From: Polyporus tsugae
Taxonomy: Eukaryota > Basidiomycota > Agaricomycetes > Polyporales > Polyporaceae
Assembly: GCA_024305745.1 (NCBI GenBank)
Contig: JAHRBS010000007.1
Span: 1,736,001 to 1,800,000, forward strand
DNA length: 64,000 nt
Direction of reading: 5' to 3'
The notes beneath the pieces were generated by a model. It was not told the DNA's origin and did not search any database. It saw nothing but the letters and a program-made list of their open reading frames with translations. Below are positions 11,145 through 22,847 of this stretch, in pieces. The position numbers and the translations under genes were made by a program. Every line of letters begins with the position of its first letter. The stretch's first letter is position 1.

Positions 11145-13990
11145 ATGCTCGCAGAACTCTCGAAGGCCTGCAAGCGTCTCGTCGGGGCGTCCGACGAGGA
11201 CGTTCCCGTCGTCTCGCCACGGGACTGGGCTGGGACCATCGTTCAGGACCCGATACACCAGGTCCGTCCCACTCTCTAGCACGCTCGTTGTCGGCGATTC
11301 TAACCTACATCACAGGCAATCGCATACGTGACTAGCCTCTTCCCAATCTTTGGCTGGATGACTCGCTACAGTGAGCGCCAAGCCGGAGAAATTTTGCCAC
11401 TGCTCACCTTCTGTTGACCGTGCGTCTGGCAGACCTCGGATGGTTCAGCGGCGACATCATCGCGGGGCTGACCGTCGGCATCGTGCTTGTTCCCCAGAGC
11501 ATGTCGTACGCTCAGGTCAGTTGATTCCGCTCCCCTTCGCGACGCGATCCCTAAAATAGCTCTCGTAGATCGCGACCCTACCACCCGAATATGGGCTCTA
11601 CTCTTCCTTCGTCGGCGTTTTGGTCTACTGCGTAAGTTCACGGCATACCCCACACCTCCCTTCCCTACACCCGCGCTAACTCAATCACAGTTCTTCGCGA
11701 CTTCGAAGGACGTGTCCATCGGTCCCGTGGCTGTCATGTCCCTCACCGTCTCCCAGATCATCAAATACATCAACGACGCCCACCCCGACAAATGGGCGGG
11801 CCCGCAGATCGCGACCACCGTCGCCTTCATCTGCGGGTTCATCGTCCTCGGAATCGGTCTTCTCCATCTGGGCTGGCTTGTCGAGTTCATCCCCGCGCCC
11901 GCTGTCAGCGGCTTTATGACGGGATCCGCGCTTAACATCGTGTCGGGGCAGATTCCTGGCCTTATGGGGATCAGCGGCTTCGAGTAAGTCATTCTCCCCA
12001 CGCGCGACCCCCGTGCACTGAACCTTGACTGTATCTTCCCGACAGCACCCGTGCGGCGACTTACAAAGTGTTCATCAATACGCTCAAGCGTCTGCCCCAG
12101 ACCAAGCTCGACGCTGCGTTCGGCATTACCGGTTTGGTATCGTTGTACCTCATCCGCTGGGCATGCGTCCGGCTTTCTCACCGCTACCCTTCACGAGGTT
12201 AGATCCGTGCATTCGCAAGGATGGAGAAGTCTCGCTGATGCATATCTGTTCCCATAGCTCGGTGGTTCTTCTTCTTCTCCGTCTTCCGCAACGCCTTCGT
12301 AATCGTCGTCCTCACCATCGCGTCCTGGCTGTATTGCCGCAGGCATGGCGGGAACGGGAAGTACCCCATCAAGATCCTGCAGAATGTCCCCCGTGGTTTC
12401 AAGCACATCGGCCAGCCCACGATCGACCCGGAGCTCGTCAAGGCCCTCGCTCCCCAGCTCCCAGTCGCAACGATCATCCTATTCCTGGAGCATATCGCGA
12501 TCTCCAAGTGTACGTACTTCCAAACTAGTGATTACCCAATTCAGCGGAGTTGATACCCTTGCCATGAAGCGTTTGGAAGAGTGAATGGTTACAAAATTAA
12601 CCCGAACCAGGAGCTTATCGCCATCGGCGTAACAAACACCATCGGGACAATCTTCGGTGCCTACCCGGCCACAGGGTCGTTCTCGCGCTCCGCGCTCCAG
12701 TCCAAGTCGGGCGCGCGTTCTCCCGCATCCGGGCTCTTCAGCGCAGTCGTCGTCATCGTCGCGCTGTACGGCCTCACGCCCGCCTTCTTCTGGATCCCCT
12801 CCGCGGGCCTCTCCGCCGTCATCATCCACGCCGTCGCGGACCTCGTCGCGTCGCCCGAACAGGTCTACTCGTTTTGGCGCGTCTCCCCCGTCGAGTTCGT
12901 CATCTGGTTCGCGTCCGTCCTCGTCACCGTCTTCGCCACCATCGAGGACGGCATCTACACCTCGATCGCCGCCTCCCTGGCGCTGCTCCTCGTCCGCGTC
13001 GCGCGCCCGCGCGGCCACTTCCTCGGACGGGTCACGCTGCACAACACGAGGGAGTCGAGCTCGCGCGACGTGTACATCCCCATGAAGCCGAACAAGTTCC
13101 TCATGAACCCACAGGTGAAGGTGTGCCCGCCCTCGCCCGGCATTGTCGTGTACCGCTTCGAGGAGAGCTTCTTGTACCCGAACTCCTCCCTGGTGAACGA
13201 CGCGATCGTGGACTACGTCAAGGAGAACACGAAGCGAGGGCAGGACATGACGGGGATCAAGACGGGCGATAGACCATGGAACGACCCGGGCAAGAACTCG
13301 GACCTGGAGGCCGAGGAGAATGCAGCAAAACCGAACCTACATGCAGTCGTCCTGGATTTCTCCGCAGTGTAAGTGTCCTTCCTTCGCTGGTGTGGCCACG
13401 TCTTCCCCGCATCGCGGGCTAACAGGAATCGGCAGTTCGCACATAGACACCACCGGGGTTCAGGGCCTGATCGATACACGTGCAGGAGTGGAGAGATGGG
13501 CCGATGGTCCTATCGAGGTGCGTTGTCTGCGGGACGGAGCTCAGTCCGTGAAATGGTCCTGATATAACGTCCACAGTTCCATTTCGCCACCATCCTGTCC
13601 CCCTGGATCCGCCGTGCACTTATCGCCGGAGGATTCGGAATTCGCGGCGGCGCCATGTCCACCCACTTCCATGAGGAGATCGCGCCCGTCACGCGGTACC
13701 ATGACCAATACATCGCGGACCCCGAGCACACGGAGCCCATAGACGTGGTGAGTAGAGCGGCCGACCCAGAGGCCGGCGTGAGCGTGGTGCCGGTCAACGC
13801 CATCAGTGCGCGGTCCTCAAGCGAACAGACAGTGCAGTCGCTGGTCAGTGAGTCCGCGCTGATGATGTTGCCCGACACGCCCTTCTTCCATCTGGACTTG
13901 GCAGCGGCCGTCAAGGCGGCTGAGAAAGGACTGTCTCGCGCTGCATCCATCGTTGATGCTGGTTCTGTCAAGGGGTCCGGGGATGACTAA
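11145..13990 (+). CDS. Sulfate permease, SulP/SLC26 family (copy A)
   Basis: A proton-coupled sulfate importer of the plasma membrane, in the SUL1/SUL2/CYS14 group. The ATG at 11145 begins MLAELSKACKRLVGASDEDV. After short introns the SulP core follows: LGWFSGDIIAGLTVGIVLVPQSMSYAQ spread over one exon, then FFATSKDVSIGPVAVMSLTVS, GPQIATTVAFICGF, FIPAPAVSGFMTGSALNI, FLEHIAISKSFGRVNGYKIN, PNQELIAIGVTNTIG, PATGSFSRSALQSKSG, then further helices. The cytoplasmic STAS domain is at the end (VVYRFEESFLYPNSS, LDFSAV, SHIDTTGVQGLIDTR). About 12 membrane segments are visible. The first donor site reads GTCCGT rather than GTRAGT, so that exon border is less certain. The stop is TAA 13988-13990. Core sequence closely matches copy B at 15684-18493. 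Confidence 0.95.
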
Positions 13991-14126
13991 ATGTCGAACG
14001 GAGTTTGAGAGTACTATGTTTCCCTAGATACGTGTAATTATACGACCTATGTATGCCTTGTAACGTCTGTAATTCGGATAGTAAGACCTAGCGCGACAGC
14101 ATGGACTCACAGCTATACAGATGGAC

Positions 14127-15318
14127 CTATGCATCAGCAGTTGTCCACACCCTGAGCGTGTCATCGGCGTCCTCTATGGCTTGTACAAGCTTGTCAAGAC
14201 CTTCCCCGGTCTCATCATCAAGGTCCTCTAGTGGCTCCAGAGGCGCGTACACTAGCTCGCTGCTCAGCAACTCGCGAGCTACTCCTGGTGCACTGAGCGC
14301 AGAAGTCAGTTTGTGCAAGGATGGCTGTGGGCATTTGAACTGGTCGTCGGGTTAACGACGATTGACGGGACAGGGCAACAAGGGGGACAGACCTCGACAT
14401 GACGGCTTCCATCATCCTGGTCCTCTGCCTCGAAGTCTTCAGCATCGGCGTCCAACGCCACTTCAACAAGGTTTTCCAGCCGAACCTCGACGTCGTCCCC
14501 ACCGTCAAGTGCAACATTGACACGACCCTCTCGTTTGAACAGGAACTTGACGTCAGCCATGCGACCACTGGAAACAGTCAGCAGGTGACAGCAAAGTCGA
14601 TCACAGTCAGCGCATACCCATTATCTTTGAGTTTAGTGTTCAGAACTTTGATGGTGCGGTTGGGATTATCTGACAGGCATTCTCTTCAAGGCATCAGAGG
14701 GGGACCGGCGCGGTCTTGAAGAAAAAACTCACACGATGAGACCCACAGACCCTGGTCCCATAACCTCGAACGTCAGGTGCGTGTCGCCCTTGTCCTTCCC
14801 ACCAACAGCCTAGAACGCATGCGTCAGAAACGGGCCTCGGTGAAAGCAGCAGCCACATACCTTCTTCAAGGCGTTTTCAATGTTGTCTCTGGGCACACCT
14901 GCAGCCCTAGCTCGCTGCAGGGCAGCTGCTAGGGAGTTATTCTGCTCCGGATCTGGGCTCCCACCATCTGCACAAGTTACGTGTCAATGGTGTGGTTCGT
15001 CTGAACGAAGCGCAGCGTACTTCGAACAGCAAGCACTATTTCCTGGAGAAGACATTCCAACATTGAAAGGGCACGCGGGACCACAAGAGAGGTACGCACC
15101 CTATATGCACGGCTGTACAGAGCTCCCTTCTGGAGATCGTTGGCACCCTTCTTTTGCTTGATTTTTGACCACTGAACGCTTCAGGTCAACAACAGATTTG
15201 ATTGCTGAGCAAACGGCAAGAAACAGACTTTGTTGTGACCAGAAAGACACTGTGGTGTAGAGTGGAGACTCCGGAAGTGCAGGGGTCGAAACCTGAGTTG
15301 TTGCCGGAGAGTGAGCAT
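14127..15318 (-). CDS. TACO1: Mitochondrial translational activator, TACO1/YebC family
   Basis: The family binds mitochondrial translation to help make COX1; bacterial members are YebC/PmpR. The ATG at 15316-15318 starts an Arg-rich, acid-free leader (MLTLRQQLRFRPLHFRSLHS), a clear mitochondrial presequence. The family signature SGHNK|WSKIKQKKGANDL spans an intron whose donor is the unusual GTCTGT. Then follow QKGALYSRAYR, EIVLAVR, GSPDPEQNNSLAAALQRARA, AGVPRDNIENALKK, the middle domain THLTFEVMGPGSVGLIV and ECLSDNPNRTI, and the C-terminal domain VKFLFKREGRVNVALDG...VEVALDADAEDF, closing with LRVWTTADA-stop at 14127. The length (about 270 residues) is normal. It sits at the axis of the mirror-image sulfate permease and NYN copies. 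Confidence 0.9.
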
Positions 15319-15683
15319 TAATATTAAGGCCGGTGCGTGCAAGGTCCACTGTTCATGCACATGGGCGCTTCCTTAGAGCAGTTCCGTGGCAACCCTAACC
15401 TCATGCGCACGCTATGACGTATTGCCCCAAACTCGAGCAAAGCCTTCCGCGAGAGGCGGAATGGAATGATCATCGTATACTAACGGTGCTTCTTAGTATT
15501 TGAATGAAGCACATTCGATTATGGTTATATTAATACACAGGGACAATACAGATCTACTCTACATTACAAGTTTAAGGTAGGTATCGAGAGAGATATAGAG
15601 CATTGCCAACTTGAAAAAAAAGTCGGTTTCGGAAAGCCTGAGCTTTGGACACGACAAAACAAAATCCCCCACTGCACCTCAGA

Positions 15684-18493
15684 ATCACTCCACGACTTCC
15701 GTCTTGGCATTGCTCGGTGACTTCACGATGCTCGAGCGCTCCGACACGTCTGAGGACCCGAGACCCGCCTCCGCGGCGCGTACCGCCGCGGTAAGGTCGA
15801 AGTGGAAGAAGGGCGTATCCTCCGACACGATGGGCGCCTCGTCCGACCGGAGAGACTCCTCGATCGCCTCAATGTCGGCAGCCTTGGAAGGCTCACTGAG
15901 GTGTGTCCGACCTCCGCGGTAAGGAACGACTGACGCGATTTCGGTGGGTGCACTGGACGAGGGAGACCCGATGCCGAAACCACCTGCGATGAGTCCTCGG
16001 CGGATCCAGGGAGAGAGGACAGTGGCAAAGTGGAACTGCGAAGCGACATTTATGTCGGTACGTTATTCTTGTCACGAACTTTTGGAAAAGAAAACTCACC
16101 TCGATATTCTTGTTTGCCCACCGCTCGACCTCCGTTCTCGTGTCGATCAAAGACTGCACGCCGGTGGTATCAATGTGTGACCTGTTCGGGGGGTCCGATC
16201 AGCGGCAGCATTGTGGTACAGATCAGACTGGAACTCACACTCCAGAGAAGTCGAGGACGATCGCGTGGAGGAGCGGCTTGGCGAGATTCTCGGCGTTCTC
16301 GTCCTGACCAGGCTTCGGGCCAGGGTCGTTCCACGGCCTGTCGCTCAGCCGGATCTGGCTCATGTCGATGCCCCTGCGCGTATGCTTCTTGACGTGATCG
16401 ACGAGGGCGTCGTTGAGTAAGGACGTGTTCGGGTACAGGACGCTCTCCTCGAAGCGATACACGATGACACCAGGCGGGGGGGGGACGACCTTGACAGGCG
16501 ACAGGACATCGGGGCGTTCCTTGAGGGGAACATATACCTCGCGAGTCTCGGATGGGTTCCGTTGCTCATGGAGGGTGACCTTGCCGAGGAAATAACCACG
16601 AGGGTGGGCAAGGCGGACGAGAAGGAGGGCGATGGATGCGCAGATGGAGGTGTAGATGCCATTCTCAATCGTCGAGAAGACGGTAACAAGCACGGCAGCG
16701 GCCCAGATAACGAACTCGAGGGGAGACACGCGCCAGAAGGAGTACACCTGTTTCGGGCTGGCCACCAAGTCCGCGACAGCATGGATGACGACTGCCGAAA
16801 GGCCCGCGTTAGGGATCCAGAAGAATGCGGGAGTCAACCCGTAAAGGGCGACGATGACGACGATCGCGGTGAGAATACCCGCGGCAGGAGTACGAACGCC
16901 GGACTTGGACTTGAGAGCGGAACGCGAGAACGAGCCGGTAGCGGGGTAAGCACCGAAGACCGTGCCGATGGTGTTCGTCACGCCGATGGCGATCAGCTCC
17001 TGGTTGGGGTTAATCTTGTATCCGTTCAACCGACCGAAGGCTGGATATTCTATCAGAAGGGATCACGCGAGTGGTAATTGGCATAGGCTTACACTTTGAG
17101 ATGGCGATGTGCTCAAGCAGCAAGATGATAGTCGCCACCGGCAGCTCGCCAGCCATCGCGGAGACGAGGTTCTTGTCAATAACCGGAGGGCCGACATGCT
17201 GGAAGCCGCGAGGGACGGTCTGCAAAATCTTAATGGGATACTTTCCCGACTTGCTCTTGCGGTGCCTGCAGTACAGCCAGGATGCAATCGTCAGGATGAC
17301 GATCACAAAGGCGTTCCTGAACACAGAAAGGAAGAAAAACAATCGCTCTGACGGACATCATGTCAGTGAGAGGGATAACCAAGGAAATTGGAATCCACCT
17401 ACTCCGGCGAGGATAGCGAGCTCCGAGGTAATCACATACAATCCGGATGAGGTACAAGCAGACGAGACCCGTGATACCAAAGGCTGCGTCCAACTTCGTG
17501 ACGGGCAAGAACTTGAAGCAGTTGATGATAACCTCGTAGGTCGCGGCACGAGTGCTGACGACAAGTGTCAACAAGGCTTCGCCACGGTGGAACAGTACAA
17601 GAACATACTCGAAACCAGTCTCCCCAAGTAGGCCAGGAACTTGTCCGGCGACGATACTGATTGCTGATCCGGTCATGAATCCACTGACCGCAGGAGCAGG
17701 AATGAACTCGACCAGCCAGCCAAGGCGTAAAAGACCAATGCCCAGCACGATGAAGCCGCATATGAAGGCCACCGTGGTGGCGATCTGTGGGCCTGACCAG
17801 ACGTCCGGATGACGCTCGTTGACGGACGCGATGATACGGGAAACCGTGAGGGACATGACTGCGACCGGACCGATGGAAACATCCTTGGACGTAGCGAACA
17901 GCTAGAAGTGTGCGAAGCGCGTGTTCAACGTTCAACACCGACCTTCGAGCGAAGCCTGTCGCTAAGGAAGACAAAACTTACGCAATAGATCAGGACGCCC
18001 ACGAAGGCGGAGTAAAGGCCGTATTGTGTGGGAAGAGTTGCGATCTGTGTACGAAGTGCCCGGTGAGTCGTGTCACCTTCCAAGGACCGAGCGGTTGGAA
18101 GCGGAACACACCTGGGCGTACGACATGCTCTGAGGCACGACGACGATACCGACGGTGAGGCCAGCGATGACATCACCGTAAAGCCACCCGAAATCTTGAG
18201 CTCTGTTAGGACCAGCAGCTATTACGACGGAGCATCCGGTGACTTACTGTATCGAGTGATCCAACCGAAAATGGGGAACAGAGACACCACATATCCTAGT
18301 GCCTAGACGCGCGATCGAGGTGAGACAGAGCGCGCAGCAGGAGCAAATGAAGTGAACCAACATCACGTCCTGGGCTTCGGGAGAGGTTACGAGTCCAATC
18401 CTTGACGGAGACGACGGGCACGGGCTGTTCGGATTGGCCGACGATGCGCTTTCCGTAGCTCTTAGCCTTGGCGAACGTCGACGAGGAGGCCAT
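15684..18493 (-). CDS. Sulfate permease, SulP/SLC26 family (copy B)
   Basis: The start at 18493 gives MASSSTFAKAKSYGKRIVGQ, then VPVVSVKDW as in copy A. Core motifs repeat those of copy A almost residue for residue: GPQIATTVAFICGFIVLGIG, FIPAPAVSGFMTGSAISIVA, LEHIAISK, NGYKINPNQELIAIGVTNTI, PATGSFSRSALKSKSG, GLTPAFFWIPNAGLSAVVIH. The STAS domain (VVPPPPGVIVYRFEES, LDFSGV, then a HIDTTGVQSLIDTRTEVERW-like stretch) is followed by FHFATVLSPWIRRGLIAGGF and a tail ending SIVKSPSNAKTEVVE (stop 15684-15686). The N- and C-terminal tails differ most from copy A, as expected of an older duplication. It likely also carries sulfate; different affinity or regulation from copy A is possible but cannot be seen. 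Confidence 0.95.
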
Positions 18494-21175
18494 GGCGGAA
18501 GAGGGAGTGAGAGTCGTGGGCAACTACTGGTTAGTGTCCGTGCGCCGACTTTTAAAGCCGGACTGGGGCTGGCAGTCGTTGCTCTGGCCCGACGGAGGAC
18601 GATCCAGGAACGAGATGAGAGCGGCGAGAGATGTCGCAAGTGCCCTGACAGATGGCAGAACTCTGTCTCCAGAGCTAGGCAGAGGTTCCCCAAGTTACGG
18701 TATGTATGCTGCGTCGCGTATCACGAGCCAGGCGCGCCGTGAGGCGACGGCGTCGAAGAATCTTCGAGGACGTGTCCCCTAGGGTGGGAGAAGAAGAAGA
18801 GAGGTTGAATCAGCTTGGATGTGCGAGGTCGAACGCAGCAAAGCTGGTACGCAACCTGCTCGTAATTGCATTATTCGTACGCCAGAAGACGGGATCGACG
18901 AGACGCAGGCAGCGCAAAGCGTAGTCGCTCAGAAGCACGCCATTTGCGATCCTTCTTGCGCAAAACCACGTGACTTTCCTTTTACGTTAAGCTCGAACTG
19001 CACAGCTCGTCCAGTCACCCTGCGCAGTGCGCACGGACCATGTACAACCGTCGGCCGTACAATCACCGGAACTCAGATCGGAACGACATATCAACCTCTT
19101 GGACCCCTTGGACTTGGTGACATCATTTCCACATTGGGGGGGGGGAGGAGGGTATTCATCCACTACGCTACTATGTACTGCACTCTGGAGCTCACCTTCG
19201 GTGTGCAAAGTCGATTCCTTGCACCACGCTTGTGTCAACGACCCTGCATATGGCGTTTAGGAACTGTCAACTAGAGGAGAAGAGGGGCTAACCATCGATG
19301 GTCCAACCGGCCGCACAACATGCGAATACCAGTTAATGCTGATGCTCCCTCCCCTTCAGTCGATTCGTGTGGATCGGTTCATATCCGTCTAATTAACGGT
19401 CAGTTAATGTTGTTGAAGTGACAACGATGGCTGGCCGGAGCCGAGAACCAAGTACGTACAAAAACCTGGCTCGTGGGAGAGCGGATCCAGGGTCATGAAA
19501 ACATGCAGCAAAAAACAGTCTATTGCCATGCATGAAATGTGCTGACCCTACACGCATATGTAGGGTGGCTAGCCAGGTGAAATACGGACTTTTAAGTGCG
19601 ACGGGGATGAAGATGCACAAGAAGCAGAACTTCAACCACGCAATGTGCATAAGTATCTTCTGAAGCCAGCATGACCCAAATAGTAATGAACCCCCGCAAC
19701 GAGGGTCTAACGCGGAACTAAACCTTATTACGACGTTCGCGTAAGTTATCATGCAACAAAGCGAGGTGTTCAGTAGAATGACACTAATGCATACTTATTA
19801 AGGGTACCGGACCGCAATCGCAAGGCAGTGTGGGCGGCGACTTGGATATCGATCAATAGCAGGGTCGCGCTATTATGACTGAAGTGAAAAGAACCAAATG
19901 ACATAGCTCCTAAGCATGAGTGGGATTTTGACGTGGGATTTTTCACGTAGTGCTATGAGAATATGAGGCATGTCAAATGCATAGTAATCCGGGCGAGACA
20001 AAGCGTTCTAGACAATACCTCACAAGATACAATCAGCTACAGGAGGATACAAGACCCAGGCACGGGGTAAGGTCAATATGACCGCGGGGAAGAAATGAAA
20101 TGCTACGTCTGGATACGTCTGACGCATCAGCAAGTTGATGCGCTAGCCGTGGGACGCCACGAAGCATATATACTATACAAGCGATATGCTTTGTAGACGC
20201 ACCAGGCCCCGCTGGCATGTTATGACTTCGAGGGTCGTTTGGTGACAGGTAACGGTTTCTCACCGCCTGTAGCAGCAATCCTAACATGGCCTGTGCCCAG
20301 ACACCGATATACATGCAAGTACTGCAAAGCACGGGGACGCAGCCTCCGTATCGCACGCAGAGATAGGCATTTGACGGGTCTGCGTCCTGAGAGTGCAATT
20401 AAAGTAAGTGGCACCGAACTCGGCTGCAGTTACTAAATACCTTTACATGACATAGACTCGCCATTTGGGCAATACTGGTAAGAAGGAAACGGCAGGAAAA
20501 CGCACCATGTCGTATATGGACAAGCCAGCGAAACAGCCTGGCAGCCTGCGCCGGGAAGGACTGCGACAATATCCCGGGCAGTGGCAATTCCGAATTCCTC
20601 TGGCAGTTGTTGCAAAAGGTGGCAGCACGGCGATGGGCACTTGAAGGTTCCTCTCGATCGACGGTCTTGCTTATGAGGCCTGGCGCGTGACGCTCTCTTC
20701 GCAGAGGACTCGGTTCGCTGATCGCAAGAGGATTCATAGGTGAGGAGTGTGTCGGACGGGAGTGGCTTTCTGCCTTGATGTTTCGTTCATTCCGGACTAC
20801 TCTCGCTTGCGAGGAGTAGCGGGTGCTGGAGGCTGAGGCACGAAGGGTTGATTGAAGGCCAAGAGGAGCCAGCTGACGCGACCTCGCAACTGTACACTGG
20901 AGAGGACGAAGTGGTCAGGACTCGGTACTCAGTACTCAGTGCTCAGGACAAGGGTCGAGTGTGAGACGCGCAGCTGAGACAGGAAGCCACGTGGGAGAGG
21001 GCTGGGGGCAGACAAACGGGAGGCGAGTGTCCAAGACTCTCTTTCGCCTCGGACACGCCGCCTGTACATTTCCTTTTCGCCAGCAGCCATTCATCTCATC
21101 TCTAGACTCAGTGCGCAGTGCGCCTGCGTAACGACCACAACTACGACCCCCATACCCTAGCATACGACCCCACTT
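18494..21175. other. Long intergenic stretch between divergent genes
   Basis: About 2.7 kb separates sulfate permease B (-) from the STRAP-like gene (+). Open frames are short and show no protein family. It holds a run of ten G (19136-19145) and AT-richer sequence around 19.3-20.1 kb. It must include both promoters; I could not point to specific elements. Confidence 0.55.
19136..19145. repeat. Homopolymer G run
   Basis: Ten G in a row in the long intergenic stretch upstream of the STRAP-like gene, followed by a G-rich run (GAGGAGGG). Confidence 0.7.
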
Positions 21176-22388
21176 ATGGCTCTCCCGTACAAAGCTGTCC
21201 CTCTCGTCGCGCCCGGACACACGCGACCCGTCACCCACCTATCCTTTTCACCCCTCCAGGACGATGGCACATTCGTGTTGATCTCCAGCTGTAAAGATGG
21301 AAATCCCATGCTTCGAGAGTGGACCGGGGACTGGATTGGGACCTTCATCGGACATAAAGGCGCGGTTTGGAGCAGCAAGCTTTCCCCGGATACTTCGCGA
21401 GCGGCGTCCGGCAGCGCAGACTTCACAGCGTGCGTTTATCCACCTTCTTCCACTACGCGCACACGTTCTACGCGTGGTGTGTCTTCATGACCCCGTTCCT
21501 GAACCGATCTCTTTCGTATAGCAAACTCTGGGACACGTACACCGGCGAGTGTCTTCAATCCTTCCCGCACAATCACATCGTCCGAAGCGTCGCCCTCTCC
21601 CCAAGCTCCTCTTATCTGCTCACTGGCGGGCAAGAGAAGAAGGTCCGGATGTTCGATCTCAGCCGACCCGATGCTGAGCCGGACACCCTCTTCGATGGTG
21701 CCGGCGCTCTTTCGCACGACGGTACAATCAAGAGCGTCGTCTGGGTCGGCGACCATACCGGCGTGACTGCAGCAGAGGACGGGAAGATCAAGTGAGATCC
21801 CCGTTTATAATTCGCCCCTGGATCGTGTTTCCAACGCTCAGCATATGACAGGTGGTGGGATCTCCGAACACGCTCTGTCTCGACAAGTCTGAGTTTCCCA
21901 AATCCGATCACGTCGATGGAACTGTCGCCGCAGACAAACAGGATCGTCGTTACCTCGGGCAAGACTGTGTCCTTCATCCCTGTGCTGCCGAACGCGTCTC
22001 AAGCGCACACCTTGACGCTTCCGTACGCGCCATCTTCCGCGTCGATTCATCCCATCCTGCAGGATCGCTTCATCACGGGTAGCACCAGCGACGAGTGGGT
22101 CCGCATACATGACGTTGCGGGCGAAGAACGTGAGGTGCTCAAGGGCCATCACGGACCTGTCCATTGCGTCGAATTCAGCCCAGATGGTGAGATGTTTGCG
22201 AGCGGAAGTGGTGAGTTGATCTTTGTCTGAATGTTTAACTGCGTTGCTCCGTCGCGTACGCATCTTTGGGCGGTGTATTTGCTGACATGTTCTTTTTCTT
22301 TACAGAGGACGGTACAATCCGGCTTTGGCAGACATCCCCCGGGAAGAGCTATGGTCTATGGCAGGGCATGCATGCGGCGGCAGGCTGA
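21176..22388 (+). CDS. WD40-repeat protein, STRAP/Unrip-like
   Basis: The product is about 330 residues, a single seven-bladed WD40 propeller. The start is MALPYKAVPLVAPGHTRPV. Repeats show the GH...WD pattern: GHTRPVTHLSFSP, GHKGAVWSSKLSPD with SGSADFTAKLWD (across an intron at about 21430-21521), LQSFPHNHIVRSVALSPSS, HDGTIKSVVW with AEDGKIKWWDLRTRSV (intron about 21792-21850), ITSMELSP, and the last, LKGHHGPVHCVEFSPDGEMF joined over an intron (about 22209-22305) to EDGTIRLWQTSPGKSYGLWQ. This order and the C-terminal LWQ match STRAP (serine/threonine kinase receptor-associated protein), linked in animals to SMN complex and TGF-beta signalling. Its fungal role is less clear. Stop TGA 22386-22388. 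Confidence 0.9.
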
Positions 22389-22847
22389 AGGTTTCTATCC
22401 GATCTACTGTGTCGGACATAATGCACTACTTTATTGTCGTCTCGCCTTGTCATTCGGTTGACGTGGGTCGAGTAGATGTGGTTCGTCCGTCGAGGACATA
22501 GGCACAGGCGTATGTATGGTTGCAATGTCTGTACCAAGAATGCTGTCGCGCACGCGCTGTGGTGATGATATGTATTGGTTGTCGATTTTAACCATGGATT
22601 ACTGTATAACAGGTGTGGTAGCGACACGTCAAATCCATGCAAACATGAGGCAGAATACACAAGAAACGAAGGAGGTGTAACGGCGTGTCAGCTCGTGCTT
22701 CGGTCACATCAAGGTGTCGTCCTGCCCCAAAACATACCCTCGTTCTAGCTCTAGAAGCGATCAGCCGAAATTTGGCATACAGATGTCGACGCCACAACGC
22801 GCATTCGAACCGCTCACCGCACACCTCCGCACACGCGCCATCGATTT

